From: UBA4722 sp044221135
Lineage (GTDB): Bacteria; Pseudomonadota; Gammaproteobacteria; DSM-16500
DNA length: 6,734 bases
Reading direction: 5' to 3'
NCBI GenBank assembly: GCA_044221135.1
Contig: JBGAPT010000075.1
Span: forward strand, 1-6,734
Shown piece by piece: positions 5,798 to 6,734 of this stretch. A program made the translations under genes and the position numbers. Position 1 is the first letter of the stretch, and each line of letters begins with the position of its first letter. Below the pieces are notes generated by a model. It had not been told where the DNA came from, ran no database searches, and saw only the letters and a program-made list of their open reading frames with translations.

Positions 5798-6470
5798 ATT
5801 TTTTTCTTTTTTTATTTCTTCATTTAATGAATGGGAGTGCAACATTAGAGAACTTTCTTCATTTAACTTATTGGGTATAGAATCAATGAGCAAAGACGAA
5901 GCTCCTAATGCCCCCACATACATCATAGTCATTGGGGCAAAGCTCGCTGCTACGAAGATAGATATTTGTCATAATTTTTTAATATTTTTTAATATTACAC
6001 CACGGTAATAATAAACACGACTAGATCTTTCTCGGATATGATCTATTTCTGTCGTATCGCCTGTAGTGACTGCTTTTTGCATGGCGGCAATAGTATCGAT
6101 ATATTCATCTATGCTATCTTCTTTTAATTGTGCATTAGTACAAACCTCTGACATGATTTCTCCAAGAATTTTTTCGCTATAATTTACAACAGCGAACAAC
6201 TTTTTTTGCTCTTTTTTGCTTAATTTATCGATTTTGTTATTTTGGAAAAGTCTGATATACAAATCAGATCCAACAGGTATTTTATCAATCATGATTTTAA
6301 TAATGGCATTGCCTGGCAGCTTCTGTATTTGCTGAGTTGTCATTAACTGCATTAATATAATTCGTAATGTGACAATGTCTTCTTTTAATTTATTAATTTT
6401 TTTATCTTTTTCAATTTTAATAAAGCGATCATATTGGTTTCTTTTTTTTGAATCAGATAATTTTTCATAC
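5798..6470 (-). repeat. Tandem protein module, copy 1 (within the J-like pseudogene)
   Basis: Copy 1 runs from the last J-domain helix (KLSDSKKRNQYDRFI) through INKLKED, LMQLMTTQQIQKLPG, LYIRLFQNNKIDKL, NYSEKILGEIMS and MQKAVTTGDTTEI to the hydrophobic GALGASSLLIDSIPNKL and SLNEEIKKEKNS. Each block has a counterpart in copy 2 in the same order. The stop TGA lies before the hydrophobic part. The 17-base string GTCATTAACTGCATTAA (plus strand) at 6339 recurs at 5661, a period of 678 bases (226 codons). Borders are approximate. Confidence 0.7.
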
Positions 6471-6601
6471 GCTGCTTTGATAGAGGTCAATTTTTCTTCA
6501 TTGCCTTTATTGTTTTTTAATGCAAGATGATAAGCTTGTACAATTTCCTCCTGACTTGCTTTCTTTTGAACGCCTAGAATGGAATAATAATCTTGGTCTC
6601 C

Positions 6602-6634
6602 AGTGCAAGAACCCCCAAAACTGTCGAATCTGAG
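6602..6634. other. Junction between the truncated J-like gene and the next ORF; possible IS end
   Basis: The 33 bases between the upstream stop codon and the break in the J-like frame begin GTGCAAGAACCCCC (plus strand, 6603) and contain CTGTCGAATCTGAG. They stay open in the J-like frame (LRFDSFGGSCTG) but offer no start codon and do not look like J-domain N-terminus. They may be the terminal repeat of an inserted element. No partner repeat is in the window, so this is not proved. Confidence 0.35.
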
Positions 6635-6733
6635 TTAAGCCGCCTCCCAGAAGTGCTGTTTTAAGTGTATCTCAAGCACTCGAGCCATTTTATCGACATC
6701 AATATCCCCGTTGCTTTTATAAAAACTATACCG
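6635..6733 (-). CDS. C-terminal end of an ORF entering from the right edge, probably mobile-element related
   Basis: Only the last 32 codons are in the window, ending in TAA 6637-6635. The end reads RYSFYKSNGDIDVDKMARVL, then EIHLKQHFWEAA. Its codon use looks less AT-biased than the neighbouring pseudogene. It directly abuts the gene whose 5' end has been lost, as expected for the C-terminus of a transposase followed by a short terminal repeat. I do not recognise the family from this piece, so the mobile-element role is inferred from position only. Confidence 0.45.
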   Translation of the reverse strand, partial: RYSFYKSNGDIDVDKMARVLEIHLKQHFWEAA

Positions 6734-6734
6734 C

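Larger units (their letters stand above)
5066..6601 (-). pseudogene. Decayed J-like-domain protein with two tandem modules, 5'-truncated, two in-frame stops
   Basis: One reading frame runs from about 6601 to TAA 5068-5066 and is broken only by TGA 5971-5969 and TAA 5566-5564; protein similarity continues across both. It opens with a J-like domain (6598-6416): DYYSILGV, ASQEEIVQAYHLALK, then IKAAYEKLSDSKKRNQYDRF. The HPD loop that stimulates Hsp70 is absent; NNKGNEE follows LALK directly. Next come module A (LMQLMTT... LYIRLF), module B (NYSEKILGEIMS... VYYY) and a hydrophobic segment, then a second set: LMQLMTT... LYVRIF, QYSQNIIDEIIS... NYY and a hydrophobic segment PSLAMAVFGMLMSSI. No ATG precedes the J domain: the in-frame stop TAA 6637-6635 ends another ORF. 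Reinitiation at TTG 6490, ATG 5932 or GTG 5509 could yield three small proteins (173, 122 and 147 residues), but a dead gene is simpler. A membrane-associated, possibly secreted or effector-like ancestor is conceivable; its function is unknown. Confidence 0.75.

Noticed and set aside
5775..6008. 77-codon plus-strand ORF
   Set aside because: Antisense to the J-like pseudogene, low complexity (Phe/Ser-rich), as expected from the reverse of Lys/Glu-rich coding sequence.
5564..6490. Programmed stop-codon readthrough or selenocysteine at the TGA
   Set aside because: A second, different stop (TAA) breaks the same frame, the 5' end is missing, and no SECIS-like hairpin is evident behind the TGA. 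Simple decay explains all three.
1..6734. CRISPR array or complete intact insertion sequence
   Set aside because: No short regularly spaced direct repeats were found, and no complete transposase with paired terminal repeats is present in the window.

Overview
The window is AT-rich bacterial DNA with compact genes, short Shine-Dalgarno sites and several decayed or mobile pieces. I read it as an accessory (island-like) region of a low-GC gammaproteobacterium, possibly Legionellales. That lineage call is an inference. It rests on a close resemblance, from memory, between the 663-1664 kinase and the spectinomycin kinase APH(9)-Ia of Legionella pneumophila, and on the poor-HPD J-domain protein and base composition. 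No housekeeping gene is present to confirm it.

Left part (1-1867). A three-helix membrane protein (9-467, minus) starts with an ATGA overlap to a 20-codon tail that looks like the end of a lost upstream gene. That tail is cut off near a short sequence (about 540-596) resembling an IS5/IS903-group inverted repeat. Next comes a complete APH-type kinase (663-1664, minus) with intact catalytic motifs.

Centre (1765-4731). A DUF6088/AbiEi-like antitoxin-type regulator (1868-2461, minus) faces a winged-helix protein (2595-3149, plus) across a 133-base divergent region. That region is dense in operator-like structure: a perfect 9-bp inverted repeat around the minus-strand -10, a run of TGTCRYAAG half-sites at 11-12 bp spacing, and a near-perfect 24-bp palindrome before a plus-strand TATAAT box. 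The plus gene seems to be leaderless. It is followed 14 bases later by a small membrane-anchored protein (3164-3691). This runs into, and overlaps by 4 bases, a convergent SIR2-like DUF4917 gene (3688-4731, minus). The usual AbiEii nucleotidyltransferase toxin is missing; only a 33-codon ORF follows the antitoxin gene. The set resembles a defence or toxin-antitoxin neighbourhood, but this exact combination is not one I recognise.

Right part (4732-6734). A gene-free stretch holds a tRNA-3'-end-like fragment and a T-tailed hairpin. Then, on the minus strand, one continuous reading frame from about 6601 to 5066 is interrupted by two stop codons (TGA at 5969-5971, TAA at 5564-5566). It encodes a J-like domain without its HPD motif, followed by two tandem copies of a roughly 226-residue module ending in a hydrophobic segment. 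The 5' end is missing: directly upstream lie the last 32 codons of another minus-strand ORF (6635-6733), probably from a mobile element.
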